A stretch of 64,000 bases of DNA from Pholis gunnellus (Eukaryota; Chordata; Actinopteri; Perciformes; Pholidae): positions 12,400,287 to 12,464,286 of the forward strand of contig OU342821.1 of the NCBI GenBank assembly GCA_910591455.2, read 5' to 3'. This document shows, piece after piece, positions 63,061 through 64,000 of the stretch (the stretch's first letter is position 1; each line of letters starts with the position of its first letter). Made by a program: the position numbers and the translations under genes. The notes beneath the pieces were generated by a model, which saw nothing but the letters and a program-made list of their open reading frames with translations, was not told the origin of the DNA and ran no database searches.

Positions 63061-64000
63061 CATAAATGTGTGTGTTTGTGGCTGCACCTATATCTATGTA
63101 TGCAAATGTGTTCACCTATTAGGTGGGTTATAGATTAACTGAGCTGGTAATGTCCCAAATAATCTTTTGGTGTTATTCTCAAGTACATCCAGGTACGATT
63201 TTCGTCTTTCAAATGAATGTCATTGTGTAAACAAAAGAAAAGCTAAAGCAGGCAAGTTTCACAATCAAGACCTCTGTGGGTCTAGAGAGCAAATCGAGTC
63301 CTGTTTAAGACCATAATAGGCAGTAGTGTCTTTCCAATGCTGATATAGTGATTATGGAGTAAGGATGGACAGTAATAATCTTATAACATGAAATGAATCA
63401 ATACGTAAAATTTAGGATTCAGATGTTTTTATCCCGTAACTAATATGCCTAAAATTGCCTCAATTTTCATTTTCATTCCATTTTCATTTCCTGGGATACA
63501 GAGTATATGTGCAGTACACACGTAGACTATCTGTGATGGGAAAAAGGATTTGCTTTGTTTCGTATCTCTTCATTATCATGTGCATTAGTCCATTATTCCT
63601 TGTGATGCAGACTGTACTGCACACGACAAAGGAGACAGAGAGAGAGACTGAAGTGTAAACGGGAAACAAAAATTTTATTATGAAGCCGAATTCTCAGCTG
63701 AGGTGACTGCAGATGGAAGCCTCAACTAACAATGATAAACAAAGTGACAGTTGACTCAAACGAACGTTTCCAGAGCGGTTTGAATGCATTAAACTGGCAA
63801 ATATACAGTACGTCTGGTATATGAAATGTTACTTATAGAATTGAGTTACATCCGGTTACTACTACTTTCTTTGCCGTGGCGGTCCAAATTGTATCCAGCT
63901 GATCCCAAATCAGCTGCTGGAATAACGTGACCAGTTCTCAATAGCAAAGCCGAGACAATACAAGTGCAAGACGTAAAAAAAAAGTGGTCTTAAGACCGAG

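Larger units (their letters stand above)
58684..64000. other. Spacer to the right edge
   Basis: A+T-rich unique sequence with one long CA/TA repeat and the CNE-like blocks at 59215 and 62545. No further exon joining 58585-58683 is recognised. Confidence 0.5.

Overview
This window looks like vertebrate nuclear DNA, most likely from a spiny-rayed (percomorph) teleost fish. Three things support that: many long (CA)n/(GT)n/(GA)n microsatellites, A+T-rich spacer with no operon-like packing, and several degraded interspersed repeats that I recognise from teleost genomes. These are two tRNA-like SINE relics, two copies of one dispersed family, an inverted-repeat-bounded element and a nested pair of elements. 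I see no CRISPR array, phage, bacterial gene, intact transposase or reverse transcriptase, tRNA or rRNA gene. Nearly all open reading frames are short and show no recognisable domain.

The one firm gene landmark is on the minus strand at 20700-20817. It is a first coding exon with a start codon in good context, an in-frame stop just upstream, a hydrophobic signal-peptide core and a strong splice donor leaving a phase-1 intron. A CpG-bearing leader and promoter zone (20818-21420) lies behind it. Positions 1-20699 would then be the beginning of a long first intron, and 21420 onward the upstream flank. No later exon of this gene can be named, so its identity stays open. A phase-1 intron after the signal peptide is common in secreted and cell-surface proteins.

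Two further coding-exon candidates lie on the plus strand. At 32790-33023 there is a probable terminal exon (77 codons plus stop, strong acceptor, G+C-richer than its flanks). At 58585-58683 there is a 99-base exon with strong splice sites on both sides. They may belong to one or two other genes whose remaining exons I cannot see. Weaker exon-like segments are at 4841-4944 (minus) and 1079-1120, 6503-6656 and 25899-25982 (plus).

Region by region: 1-20.7 kb is intron-like spacer with microsatellites and one 0.5 kb inverted-repeat element (14370-14880). 20.7-21.4 kb is the exon and promoter. 21.6-22.1 kb is a nested repeat pair immediately upstream. 22-32.7 kb is spacer with blocks resembling conserved noncoding elements and a repeat at 24.6-25.0 kb. 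32.8-33.5 kb is the terminal exon candidate and possible 3' UTR. 33.5-58.5 kb is spacer with SINE relics at 35.3 and 39.0 kb, a repeat at 41.8-42.0 kb and long homopolymers and microsatellites. 58.6-64 kb holds the small exon and TAAT-rich enhancer-like sequence around 59.2 and 62.5-63.0 kb. The layout fits a neural or developmental gene desert, but that is inference from composition only. I found no convincing previously undescribed system.
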